From Saksenaea vasiformis B4078 (taxonomy: Eukaryota > Mucoromycota > Mucoromycetes > Mucorales > Saksenaeaceae): a stretch of 64,000 nt of DNA. The stretch lies in the NCBI GenBank assembly GCA_000697055.1, contig JNDT01001683.1, positions 1 through 64,000 on the forward strand, read 5' to 3'. A program made the translations under genes and the position numbers. The number at the start of each line of letters is the position of its first letter. Position 1 is the stretch's first letter. The notes under the pieces were generated by a model. That model did no database searches and was not told where the DNA came from. It saw only the letters and a program-made list of their open reading frames with translations. Shown piece by piece: positions 12,772 to 25,173 of the stretch.

Positions 12772-13596
12772 TCGTGAAATAGTTTTACCATTTACGCGCA
12801 TATTCATTGCAAAGAAATCATTTTACACATACACATACATACACACCATCTTGACTTGGAATGGGAGTGCAAAACTTATTATCTAGCAAGTTGGGATTGA
12901 CAGTTGTCAGGTTACACTGGTCAAAGAAGACTTCATATGTGGACACACTGTTGATTTTTAAATCGATCCGCAATATATGTGTCCTGCGTAGGTAGAGAGA
13001 AGCATGAAGTTCGGTTATAATTCGTGGTATCCAATACGAGCCGCAAGCGGCGAGTCATAATTTTGACGGGAATGCTGTTGAACCTCAAACAAATTCCTGT
13101 TACAAATGCACCAATTACTTAAAGAAGCTCGACTCCAGTGAGAATGTGTCACTATATCCGATTATTGCAGTAAAACAGTAACGACATCCATTTCCAGGCG
13201 CTGCCCTTTGAAAAAAAAAAAGAACAAAACAGGCTAGCATGTTGAATGACTAATATAATGGTTGTTGTCACCATGTTAAAAAGATGCCAAGTTTGCAGCT
13301 CGCTTATCAAGAAACGCATATGCCGCCTAACTTGACAAGTTACATTGTGATACCGACAGGTTGGAATATCGATTAAGAAGTAATCTCCATGTGCGACAAA
13401 ACTTAAGATCGTCGCGGATCCTTTTTTCTTTTTACATCAAACATCATTAATTCTATCATGAGAAAAGCTAGCTTCAGTGGCTATGTTACAGAGTGTTCCA
13501 TCTTCGATAGGAAGAGGGTTCAGTGTCATTTTTTCAATTCTAGCTTCCAAAAAAAAAAGAGGACCCAGCGTCGCAAAGGCTTAGTGACGCGCCTTT
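12772..13596. other. intergenic, convergent 3' regions
   Basis: This stretch lies between two genes pointing at each other. It is AT-rich with A-runs at 13211-13220 and 13550-13558. No open frame, RNA gene or repeat array was seen. Confidence 0.5.
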
Positions 13597-14656
13597 TTAC
13601 TTCTTACCAAACTTGAACTTTTTAAGACCTTTGGTGAACTTGTTACCGGAGTCTTGTTTTAGATCCCTAAGAGGATACTTGGGTGCATTTCGATTGTCGT
13701 CGCGATAGGCAGCTGCAAGACCGTCGATATTGTCATCCCATTCTGCATCACGAAGACGATGTCCAAGACTACGTTCGCGTAATTTCGTTGTGTAGGAACT
13801 AACAACTGTTGCCGAATAAAACTGGGAAAAGAGAGTTTAGGTTAAGTTTCCTTTGGCAACCAGTAGTTTACCAAGAACAGGCTGCCCACAAACAAAAGAA
13901 TGGCAATACCGATGAGGCCAGCTTGTACCGCCTGTCCACAATCTGCAAGTCCGTACGTGTTACCAAGCTCCATACCCAAAAAGGTGGTGGTGTAGCCACC
14001 AACGGAGATGGTCTTGTTCTCAACAGTAGAGGTTTGATTTGTAGACGGGTTTGCTTCTTGACATGTGGACAAGGACTTCGAGCGATTGATAAGTGCGAGG
14101 ACGAAATTAGCCGTTTGCCAGATACATAATAAGAACGTCAGGGTCCAGAACAGGAATTTGTAAAGGCGCATTAGACCCAGTTTGCCCTAAATTTACATTT
14201 AGATCGGTTTCAAACCGCTGGTTTCTTTTGTTTTCTTCCAAAACCCATGATCTTACTGCTGATGCTGCGAGAATACCGTAAAGTCCAACCACAGCAGAAA
14301 CAGCTATAGAAATAAACCAGTTAGCATATTCACTATGGATTCATTATTATTATTATTATTATTGCTTATTTTACCGAACACGATAACGTAAACCCACGGC
14401 AAGGCCGAGTGAATGACAGAAAGGTGCATAACCATAGCTAAAGGGAAAGCTTAGTCTTTTTCTTGAACAAACAACGTCGCTTACGATTTTTATGTGTGAA
14501 TGTTGCGGCTAGTAATGCAACGGAGACAACCTAAGTTTATTTAGAAGTTAGTAAATAAAATGGCATAAGTGACATTGGTAGACCTACAGCGACAATGAGT
14601 CCAATAAGAACTGATCCACCTCGTAGTGGAATCACACAACAGCATCTTCTGGGCAT
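13597..14656 (-). CDS. small four-pass (tetraspan-like) membrane protein
   Basis: Six exons on the minus strand: 14656-14588, 14530-14485, 14437-14375, 14303-14257, 14186-13872 and 13821-13597, giving 254 residues. The N-terminus MPRRCCCVIPLRGGSVLIGL has a Cys triplet that could be palmitoylated. Four hydrophobic segments follow (SVLIGLIVA, WVYVIVFAVSAVVGLYGILA, YKFLFWTLTFLLCIW and LIGIAILLFVGSLFL). Between spans 3 and 4 is a lumenal or extracellular loop with potential N-glycosylation sites (NQT, NKT). The tail is basic and ends KKFKFGKK. MARVEL/tetraspan-style proteins of this layout are common in Mucoromycota; function is unknown. The GTAAGA donor after ASA makes exon 4 continue as GKLGLMRLYK. 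Confidence 0.75.
14341..14364. repeat. ATT/TTA trinucleotide microsatellite
   Basis: About eight units of an ATT repeat lie inside the third intron of the four-pass membrane protein gene. It is intronic and does not affect the protein. Confidence 0.85.
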
Positions 14657-15744
14657 AGCCAAGTAAATAAATGTGGAAACGTTTGAAAAAGGAGAAGAGG
14701 AATAGTGCGTTTCCAAGTCGAGTTTACGGTGAAATTTGAACTCAGTTTGGTGTGGTAAATTTGGGACCCAGTTTGGGATGATCAAGTGATATGGATTTGA
14801 TCTTCAACGGAGGAGAGAAGATGTTAAAAACGGCGCATCCTGAGACATATCTTTGAGCTACATACTGAAAGGTCCCAGAAGTATAAGAATTTTGATTATC
14901 ACCCTAAGAAAAATGATGTCTCCTAGCACTTGTCCTAGGACTATAACCCACGCCCCTCAAGAAGATCTAAAAGCGAATAGATGGCATCAGTACCTGGAAT
15001 TCTCTGCCGTTATGTTTGTTTTCGCTAAAATGTAATCATATGAACTCTCCATGATGATGTAAGAGAAATGTATAGTGTACTTTAGATTTCGATTTTCCCG
15101 TCCAACTCTCTTATTTGAAGTTGTTGGCTCTATAAGAACCCCCAGGGTTGTTATGGAAGTTCCCCCTGTTGAGAAGAACTACTAGTTTGTCTAAGTGACC
15201 TTCTTCGACTTAGACCTGTACAAGCTAAATCCCGGTTCATTTACCAATTGCCTAGATGAGCCCAAAGTCCCTACTCATGCCTCTTATTGAACCAGACGAA
15301 ACAACTCGCGCTTCACACTGAATGCTCGCAATTTATTGGCGCTGGCATACGCCTACAGTTTATGGAAAAGAAAAGCGAAATCAGAGAAACCAGCTTAAAA
15401 GCAAGAACGTATTAAGGATGATTCCAGATCGCTTCTGTAAACATCGATGGCGATGCAGAACTCTGTCTGTCTATCTGTCTGTCTGTCTGTCTCGACGTAA
15501 TTGAAAGTTGCTAATGCATATGCGCATAAAGAATGCACAACGTAAACCTGTCGAATGTTTGCAAGTTGCACAACTTAGTATGGTAAGTCATCAATAACGA
15601 TTATCTCTCCCAATTTTAGAGCTTCAATAGATTATATTACATTTTACAAGCTTATAAGGGCGAAAAAAAAAGAGACCTGGCGATTTCAGTGCGTGCAGCA
15701 GGACGTTAGATGAAAGCTCTTACCGGTACATCAATTAGCCGTGC
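14657..15744. other. intergenic between divergent genes
   Basis: This stretch separates the minus-strand membrane protein from GCP2. It contains a tetranucleotide microsatellite (annotated separately) and short frames with no recognisable product. No TATA box stands out near the GCP2 start. Confidence 0.5.
15463..15492. repeat. CTGT tetranucleotide microsatellite
   Basis: Seven to eight CTGT units with one CTAT interruption, in non-coding DNA about 250 bp upstream of GCP2. Confidence 0.85.
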
Positions 15745-18700
15745 ATGACGGAGAATGAATGGAATCCATATTGCTCAAACAATTTGAATCAGTTTGTTCA
15801 AGTAACGCTTAAAATGTCACGTCCTCGAAGTTATTCAACACGCACATCACCTCCAAGCTCCCCTGCCTACCGACAAACACCTACTACTGATCGACGAGAA
15901 CAGAGGCGAACCATGACAAGCAACTTCAATAGCAACAACAGAGGAAGTATTTTGCTATCAGAAATACAGGTCAACAAGGTGCAGATCCCACTACTACACG
16001 CCAAACCATTTATTCAATCTCATTGTTACGTACTTTAGATCAACAAAAAAATTGCAAACATTCGACATAATTCCGTGGCTGGTTCTCTGAGTTCCCAGTT
16101 CAACGCAAAATATCCTGAACTTGCCAATGTCGTCAGCACCGCGTCCGCTAGTCAGGATGAACATAACAAACGCTCTTCCTTCATGACCGCTTCACCTTCC
16201 TTAGGTAAGAAACGCCGACAGCCTTGCATAAACTCATTCGACACAGGAGAAGAGCCACCAGCACCAATTCCTAGAAGTCCCTCGGTAAGAGAAGATATTT
16301 TCGTATCATGCATTAGCTTACATGTGAGGATATAGCAACACGCCGTTCCGTCGACTACACAGCCTATCGGTAATTTCTCAGCACAGATCCAAGAATATGC
16401 GGTCATTGAAGACTTACTAAATGTCTTGATGGTAAATCAGATAGAAGATATTAAAGCTAATAATAAATCTCTTTCTGACAAACACACACATGTACATTCA
16501 AAAAAAAGGGAATCAACGGTGCATATATACGGATAATTTATCCGAGATTGATGAATGATGAAGATGACCACATGGAGGACGTACTGAGTGATCTGACACA
16601 ACAAAGAAGCGAAACCTGGGATACCGTCCGATACGTTATAGATTCAACTTTGGGTAAAAAAAACAAAAGATTGATAAATTACCTAGTGTGAAAGCATCAT
16701 ATCCCACTAATATTGGACGAGATAGATCCAAGCCTGAAGCATCTAGTGGAGAAACTACTACCTCTCGCGACTTACTATATGTCCGTAGAGGCATTTGTAG
16801 AACAATTTTCCCGATTTGAGTATGGCACGATCAACCACGCATTATGTGCTTCTATGAGAGTATTCTTGAAGGTTCGATTTGGACAAAGACAATAGAGCGC
16901 ATTTTCTTATACTTTATTCGATTGTAGGAATATCTCACATTCATTGCGCAGCTGGAGCATCAATTCCAAACCTCTGCCTCATTCACGTTGCAGCGTTTGT
17001 GGTTCTACGCACAGGAAACGTTGGGACACATGAAAGTATTACATAACCTGGCCATGACTATACGTGGTCTTCGTGATAATACCCACGAGACCGATGATTA
17101 TGATTTCGAAGCGGTGTTGAAAGAATTGAAAGCAGGGGATGAAGAAGACGCATTTCATGTCCCACAATGGCAGAAAGGAGGTGCCATTTTGAACATACTA
17201 GCAGAACGGCTTACTGGCTTGAGTGGGTATGTTTGCTTTGCTTATCGGAAAATGAGAAGATATATCTAATCTGCCTTGAAACAGCGATCCACAGTGCAAG
17301 AGAATTTATTCCTTTTTATTAGCACGGGCATCAGAACCCTACTTCAATATACTTCATTCATGGATATACCATGGTGAAATCAAGGATACCTACCAAGAAT
17401 TTATGGTTGAAGAGAAGCAATACGTGAAGAAGGAGGACTTAAAGGTGGATTTTAACGATGCTTATTGGGAGATGCGCTATACCGTGCGGGATCAGCTCGT
17501 TCCGACATTCCTTGAGCCTCTCCAAGATCAGATATTGCTTGCCGGAAAATACTTGAACGTGGTGCAGGAATGTGGAGTGAATATTGCAAAACCAGAAGAC
17601 ATGCTAAACGCCATGCTTGAAGACAACATGGAAAAGGAAATGCTGACCGACACAAATGGAGCAGACGACGATAGCCGAAGCAAAGATAACGGATATTCTT
17701 TGCCAAGACGCAACAGGGAATCAAATGCCGCAGCGTTGGCACTTGAGCAAGGATACATATCATCACGTAATGAGGTATGGTCGGCGGTAGATGGCGGCAG
17801 GTAAGAGATCAAACCAGATAGAACCAGAACACTATGCTTACTGTGTTCCTTCTCGTTCTACATTAGATTTGTAAAATCTCTCGAGATCGCGTATAAATAT
17901 GCAAATCACACGTTGTTGAATCTGCTTTTGAAAGAGCAACAGTTAATTGCACGGCTGCGGTAGGATCAAAGCTTTGTAGGGATCGAGAACTGAATCAAAT
18001 CGTGTAGATCTCTTAAACATTACTTCTTCCTAGACCAGGCCGACTTTTTGACATCGTTCTTAGATCTAGCGAAAGACGAGCTAAAACAACCATCGAACGA
18101 GATTTCTCAAACACGCCTACAGTCCTTGATGGATCTCGTTCTTCGCAATCCATCCTCTGTAGCAGCCTATGATCCATACAAAGAGGACGTCAGAGTATTC
18201 ATGAGCCATTCAAAGCTGATAGAGCAGTTGTTAAGAATCATAAACGTTGAAGGCTTTGAAAGTACGATGGCGAAGAGAGACGAGGCAAAATTGAGTTCCA
18301 CTGGGGTTACGGATAGTCCACTCGGGCGCACCTACCCTATCCCTGCTGGCGCTCTTCCTCCTGGAAGTGCTACTGGTAGTACCACGGGTAGCAGTGCTGG
18401 TGCCAATACACGGGAAGTCTTGACAGGTAAGCTGCTTTTGAATTGATCGTGTATGATTGACTTTACTGCTTCTTCGCAGGCTACGATGCGTTGACCCTAG
18501 ACTACACTGTGACATTCCCACTTTCGTTGGTTATCTCACGCAAGGCTCTCACGAAGTACCAGTTGCTATTCAGACATCTATTATATCTAAAACACGTTGA
18601 AGATCTCTTGTGCGCAACGTGGATAGATCAAAAAGATCAGTCATGGAGGAGGCCATCGAGTAATGTCGAAATAAGACGATTGAAATTCCGAATGTTCTCG

Positions 18701-19357
18701 TTACGGAACCGTATGCTTGCATTTGTCCAGCAATTTGCATACTATGTAACAAACGAAGTGCTTGAACCGAACTGGCGGCGGTTAGAAGTAGACTTAAGCA
18801 AAGTAAGTTACTTGGCCCGGTGTGTAGATAATAGCAGGCAACTAACACAGACAACAAGGTGTCAACGGTAGATCAGGTTCTGCAACTTCACTCCGATTTT
18901 CTGGATACCTGCTTAAAAGAGTGCATGCTGACCAATGCAAGGTTATTAAGGGTAATTCGTCCAGCGCTTCCTTCTTCTTCTAAAATTGAACGAAAATATA
19001 TAGATATACAACAGGCTGATGAGTTGCTGCGTAACGTTTATCTCTTACGCTGAACGGTGGCATCAAATGCTAAGATCATATGAAGACCAAATGACTTCAG
19101 GGGTACTTGGTGTTCCAAGACCTGGGCCAGACGCGTCGACGACTGCCAATCTGGATAATACCAGTCGATCATTATCACGACTCGAAGAAATGTTCCTACA
19201 GCATATGAAACTTCTAATTGACGAACTTAATCTCTGCTCTGCTACGGAAACTGTACAATTCCTTTGTCTTGTCGTGCGTCTAGATTATAACATGTTTTAT
19301 GACGCTGCTATTGCGAAAGATAGAGGACGTAGACAACAAAGAAAAAAAGGCGAATAA
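15745..19357 (+). CDS. gamma-tubulin complex component 2 (GCP2/Spc97/Alp4 family)
   Basis: Twelve exons: 15745-15969, 16039-16284, 16336-16431, 16509-16653, 16726-16871, 16928-17226, 17285-17800, 17867-17959, 18008-18426, 18480-18802, 18859-18951 and 19004-19357. They sum to 984 residues. GCP-family landmarks run in order: EYAVIEDLLNVLMGINGAYI, DPSLKHLVEKLLPLATYYM, LQRLWFYAQETLGHMKVLHN, then RIYSFLLARASEPYFNILHS and WIYHGEIKDTYQEFMVEE (grip1). The grip2 region begins YDALTLDYTVTFPLSLVISR and continues NRMLAFVQQFAYYVTNEVLE and EPNWRRLE. GCP2 and GCP3 form the gamma-tubulin small complex that nucleates microtubules at the spindle pole body. An in-frame ATG at 15814 (MSRPRSYSTR, 961 residues) is an equally plausible start. 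Its stop lies 172 bp from that of the convergent neighbour. Confidence 0.93.
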
Positions 19358-19529
19358 AAAGGACATTACGCATGTTAGCTGCTGTACTAGACGCAAAGAA
19401 GAATCGAAGTACATTGCATATTCGTGGAGCTTATTTGTTTTAACGGATGCTCTGAAAATTTATAAACTTGAACGAATAACAAGGGTTCTCACTATACCAG
19501 ATGACATAGCGGTTTCAAGGTATACAATT

Positions 19530-22500
19530 TTAGATATCTGCTTCATCATCATTTTGGGGAAGTCTGTCAATCAATGCTTCCAAGTAATTTTCAGCAAAGG
19601 AGGACATGTAAAACTCGTGCTCGGAATTGTGGCCGTGGACGAAGTTGTGAGCCAACTCGTGACAAAGTGTCATAAACCAGTAAATAAGCGCTTCCCTCTG
19701 TTTGGCGATGACTGCAGCGTCATCGTCGGTGGTGTTCGGTTGGTGCAGAGCAAGGTAGTACCGTAGATTCAGGAATACACTTCCAGTCATATTAAATGCG
19801 ATCGTTTTTCCCGTTGCGTCGTAATAGATATGTAAACTAGACGACTTCAGCTCAAACACCTCGGCAAGGATGCGGCTTATGGTTGTGAATCTCTTCGTTG
19901 CTTCTGCATACTGTTTGAGCACGTCGTCCGACTCTACATCACGGTGAACGTAAAACTCCATTCCCGCCACTTGTCCCACGTATTTCAGATTCTGTCCTGG
20001 TGACTCATCACAGTAGTGCTGCGACTCGGCTACCGTATTGATCCGAGGCGGTGAAAAAACATCTCGACCTGAATATGACTTGCACGAATGGATTGCTCTC
20101 TTCAGGTTTTGACGGATATTGGCAGTAAAATTCGGCGTGATAGTCGTCTCCACCTCAGGAAGACTTGGATTTGATGGCGGTGCTGCTGTTTTAACAGGTT
20201 CCAGGTCCTGTGGCTGCTGATATCCAGTACCCCAAGCCCGAATGCGACTGAACAAACCACTTCCTCTATCCGAGTCCGACCTCTCCAACTTGTTTGCATC
20301 TTTTTGAACGTCAACTTGTGCTGCAGGCGCTGCACGCGGGTAGTCTTCGTGAAGCAGCTGGTTAATAACGTTCTCGACATGATTGCTGTGCTGTCGCGCC
20401 AGGAGTTGCCGGACATAGCCTTCCTGACAGTCGCCAAATACCTCTAAGACCTTCTTTGTGTATTGATCTAAAACAACTGGAGGCAACGCTGCTGGTGGAA
20501 CGGGCACATTTCCAGGATTAACAGGTGGTGTGGTCTCAACGACCTTGCGTTGGTGTAAAATACGGTCTACTGGTACCCCCTTTCTGCGCAATCTCTGAAG
20601 ACTTGTTACCAAACAGTTTTCGACAATAGTAGCACCATTAAATTCAACACGTGTAAATAGAAGTGTGCAGAGCGCGTTGGCTATGTCATAATAATCGATA
20701 TCTTCGACGCTGGCAATGTAAATTGTGAAATTTGACTTGTCGGCGCATGCTGTCGATTTCTCCGTGCGTTTTTCTCCCGTACGGTTGAATTTTCTTACAA
20801 TATTGAGGTGTTTCACTTGCACCACCTACAACTCCAATAAGGGATACCATACTCTATAAAAGTAATACTCTACCTTTAGGTTTTGCTTCACATATTTCTC
20901 GCCTTTAGCCAGTGTATTGCGTTTGTGGACATCGCTATTTATGGTCTGGTAAATAATAATTGGCAAGCGTTCGAAAATTCTGCTGGTGATCTGCTTTGTT
21001 TTACTTGTCGTTCCCAGCACTGAATCCCACGTGTAAGACAAATGAACGTGCCTAAAGGAAATTCAATTTTCGTCAGGAAAAAAAAAAGGAAGGGGGACGG
21101 AAGATCAGGTAACCTACTTTGACAATGGTTCGCTTCCCAGCAGGGAATAAAATTCTTCTAGCATGGTCTCCATGGGGGCGAAGAGCGGTGAAAAAAGTTG
21201 CTCGGATATCTGGTCGTCCGCAATAAATATATCCGAGGCTTTGGCCAAGCGATACTGGAGAATATCATCTCGAGATGTTTCTTCTCCGTCGTCCTTCTTG
21301 TTTTGGTCTTCCCCGTTAGCGCCAGAGCTCTCACTTATCCTGCTTTTTTTTAAACCAACAAGGAATGGTGAATTCTTCATCTCGGCTACTAAGGCTTTCT
21401 GTGACGACATTTGCGGGAAATGAGTCGCGATTCGCCTCAATAAAGCCAGGTACTTTTCGCCGCTACCACTGAGCTCCCAGAACCTAAACGGCTCCTTCAC
21501 CAGCATGGACGTAAGCTCGGCAGTAGTTGGCTCCTCTCTGACGCCGCATGTACGAAGGAATGGATTCCCTTGAGTTCCAAAGTTTACGTAGACAAAAAGT
21601 TCCTTGAAAAAACTAGGATCTTCGGATTCGAAATAGCATTGCGAGGGTTTCACTAGTACCACTGTTTCCTGCTGTCCCTTGCCAACGTTTACCAGTGCCT
21701 TCTTTTTGGTGGGTATAAATTCCGTCTGACAAAGTGTCCGCCATTGAAGGGGACTGATATCTGTCATTCTACTCGACATATATTCAAAAATCGCCCTTGC
21801 ATTGCTGGGGTTTTTCCGAATTGTTTCCAGAAACGCTGGTACCAGGTCCTTCCCCAGAGGATGTTCTCGGACGCCTAGTTTGTCTCTGACGGTTACTAAT
21901 TCGTGATGGAGAATATTGAGTCCCAGTACTTGGGCTCCCGCATTAGCGAAGCAGTTCTTGGGGGCTGCATATTCTCCATTTGAACAAGGCAAAAACTTCG
22001 TCTCGATGGTTGATAACTCAGGTAACCATTCCTTATCGTAATTGTCTACCAAATACGAAAGCGCTAGTCTCTGTAATTGTTGATTGTTCATCTCAGGTGC
22101 CGCTAATTGTACCAACACCGAAAGTGGAGGTTTAGAGAGTAACCCCAGAGTCCCCAAGAACTTAGCCTCTTCGCTTTGTGCGCGCCAACCTTTGTTCCAC
22201 TGGACCAGCGGCAAACCCATGTTGCGTAGGTCCTCTTTTGGTGCATAAAGCTGACCTGCTTTGTAGCGTTTATGAATTATTTTGTTAAATCTCTCCATGA
22301 TCGGTCTTCCGTCCGCATCGAATTCGCCGGTGGGCCTCTGCATTTCTTTGACAATCGGCTCTTCTCCTTCTCTCGTAAACATCGCGGTTTCGCGCAATCT
22401 ACGCAGCTCGAGTTCATCTAGCCTGTCTTTTACACTCGTCAAATATTTAATAAGTTCGACATGAGACCAGCTGCCTCCGGAGACCAGTCTGGTAAATATC

Positions 22501-25173
22501 AATTGCAATTCCACGTGCTATAAAGTTCTGCATCAACAGGCATAAAACCATATGCGTGATCGACGTACCTCTCTCACACCCAAGTCCACAAGAAAACGAT
22601 CGTTGCCTGGTCGTGCATTTTGGAATTTCAGCTTTGGTAGATCATCAAATAAATTGACCGAAGTAAAATATGTATCTCCGGGAAGTTTCATGCCGTAGTT
22701 TGTTGGTATGCATTTCTTGGTTTTAAGACGTTCACAAATATGCCTCCGCCCTTCTACAGATATATGGCTGTACCCGCGTGAGATAACCAACAAACACTGT
22801 TCTGCAAATGTAGGATCCGTCTCCAGGCGTTCCTGCCCGTGCTCTGCGACGTAGCGTATCCACTCCAAAATTGGCAATTCTTGCAACGTTCTGTACAATG
22901 GCAAATTAAGCTATCAGCGTTTGTATCCGATGTGAAAATTAAGTACCCAAAAAACTTTTTTAGATCCTCTGGCGATAGGCTTTTCGTGACAGAAAACGGA
23001 AGTACATTGTCGGGAACCGGCAATTCGGGGGGTATCGTCTTTGCATTGATCCACCATTTCGCAGCGCTTAGAGACAGCAGCTTTTCGTTGCCACAGTCGA
23101 GGATGGCTGCATCCAGAAACTTGGGTACCATGGAACTGTCCGACGATGGTGATTTCCTGTATTCAATCCACCACTTCATACAGGCCACCATCTCGTTGAC
23201 TTTCAAAGCTCTTGAGTCCAGCTCTTTAAGGACATCCGATATATCGATTCGTCTAAGAAAACCCAACGTTAAGAGTTCTTTTATGCCTTTCTCGCATTCT
23301 TCAATAAATAAAGGCGTCAACAACGGGATCGATTTTATAAACGTGCTCAAGAGGCTGCTCAACGAGGTCGCTTTTCTGCTTCTGTCGATAGGCTGATCGT
23401 CCGGTAGAACGCGGATATCGGTAGCATTTCTTACACCAAGCGATGACATCAATCGTACTGGAACCCTACTAGACTGGAAGAATTGCTGCTGTAGGCCTTT
23501 TCCAACTATCGGGTTGGGCGTTGAGGGTTGAAACGTGAAAGAATGTAGGGCATGCGACGCTTGCTTCAATAGCATCATCTTCGGGTCATCTTTCCCGGTT
23601 ATCTCATGGCTTATGCTTCCACCGTCTTGAGACCCGATGAACTCCTTGTAAAAACGATCTACTGTATGTATTTCATCGTCATATACGAGCCGAGATAGTA
23701 ATCCTCCCATAGAAAGAAGTTCCTTGTTCCAGACACTAATATAGGGATCTGCGAAGTCGATGCTCTCACGTTCTACAGTGGGAATAAATCGTGCGGCCAT
23801 ATGTGAACAGCAACCTGTTGTTTGATGTGTGGGGAAGCCTATGAAAACTCGACCTTGATTTGGGAAGGGCAACAAATCCTGAAATATGCTATTATCGTTC
23901 TCCGAAACCTCCAGCTCCTTCTGACCAGTATAGACGAGCTGAAAAGTAGTGGTCTTTGGTGGTTTCTTCTTTGTGGATCTTTCCATCTCGCGTTCAAATG
24001 GCTTGCTTACTACGACATTTAAGAATCCTTCTGTAACACGCAAGAAAATGGTAGCCTTTTCCATCGATAGGCCAGAGGACGTATCAATCCTTTTCGCCGA
24101 GGATTTGGAAATTAGACCCGCAATGGGAGAAAATGTTCTAGGCACGATATATTTTTCAGCATCCAGTTGAATATTTTTCGTGGCGGCTGCTGTAAGCTCG
24201 AACATTCCCTCTCGCGACTTCGTAAGTATTTTTTGCGTGTCAATCGCCATTTTTCGTGGACTGTCGGTGCTTTTCTTGAGACTGAAAATTTTGTGATCAT
24301 CGAAATAGACCGATACTTCTCTAAGGTTCGTAGTGAACCCCTATACAAATCAGCGTAAGCACATTTTTGAGCTATATCTCGCTGTTAACCTACCATGCTG
24401 GTGGTCAAGAATTTTGCAAAAGCATCGAAATTTGGCATTTCCATAGGTTCGCGTAAATCCATAAAAAAAGAAGTCCACTCGTCCCTTTCAGTTTCTGGTA
24501 CTTCAGCACGCCTAGCGAACAGCTGATCGCCTTTGAAATAGAAAGCCATGCATTGTGAACCCGAGAAGACACTGACAAGATAAATTGGTCATCCTACTTT
24601 CATATATTTTTGTATACTTACAATGGATTCTCGCATATCGAGAACAGGGAGTAGAAACCAACCCCAAAAGCACCGATTTTCTGCTCATCTAGGCGGCGGT
24701 CATGCTATTGGCCAAAATGGATCATCAAGTACCTGGATTTCCTTCAGCAATACGTTTCAGCCTAGCCCAATCTTCAGGGCGAAAAGCAATTCCATTATTT
24801 TTGAACGTTATCTTCTCGCACTTGGCAGATAGGTTTGGTGGTTTGCTAGGATCCGTATTTGGGGAAACAGAATGGAAGCCAATTTGGATAGCCGTCGATG
24901 ATGCATCGTCTATGCAACGTTTGTATCAAAGGATATAATGAATTCATGCAATAAACTTACCTGCGTTTTGCATCAGCTCTCGGTATAGAACGTATTCCGA
25001 AGAATAGCGGGCGAGAATCTTGTCAATGAGGTGTCTCTGATTCACTATGAAGACCGATGTGAAAAGATTTAAGGCCAGCCATTCGAGGCGTACGAACCTT
25101 CTACTTGCTCTTCCTTTCCTTCTCCCTCCATCATATGGGAGCGGAAGAGCTCTATCTGCGCATTTGCTTTCAT
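19530..25173 (-). CDS. giant DUF3684-type protein: HSP90-like (GHKL) ATPase N-terminus, HExxH motif at C-terminus
   Basis: Ten exons on the minus strand: 25173-25098, 25044-24961, 24909-24733, 24688-24622, 24571-24394, 24340-22947, 22890-22569, 22517-21118, 21051-20874 and 20825-19530, giving 1,723 residues. The GHKL fold is seen as helix LIDKILARYSSEYVLYRELM, N-box ELMQNADDA (about 47-55), NNGIAF (about 91-96) and glycine loop DEQKIGAFGVGFYSLFSICE (about 113-132). Family members (fungal DUF3684; sacsin and plant NO VEIN share the ATPase style) are large and functionally obscure. Near the end comes HELAHNFVHGHNSEHEFY, which contains a HExxH zinc-metallopeptidase signature (about 1681). The canonical Asp of the DxGxG box reads Asn here. 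The start ATG at 25173 is the first in frame; an upstream coding-like exon near 25200-25275 could add residues. The neighbour is GCP2, tail to tail. Confidence 0.85.

Noticed and set aside
22839..23396. 185-codon plus-strand ORF
   Set aside because: Antisense of the long sixth exon of the DUF3684-type gene, and without a domain.
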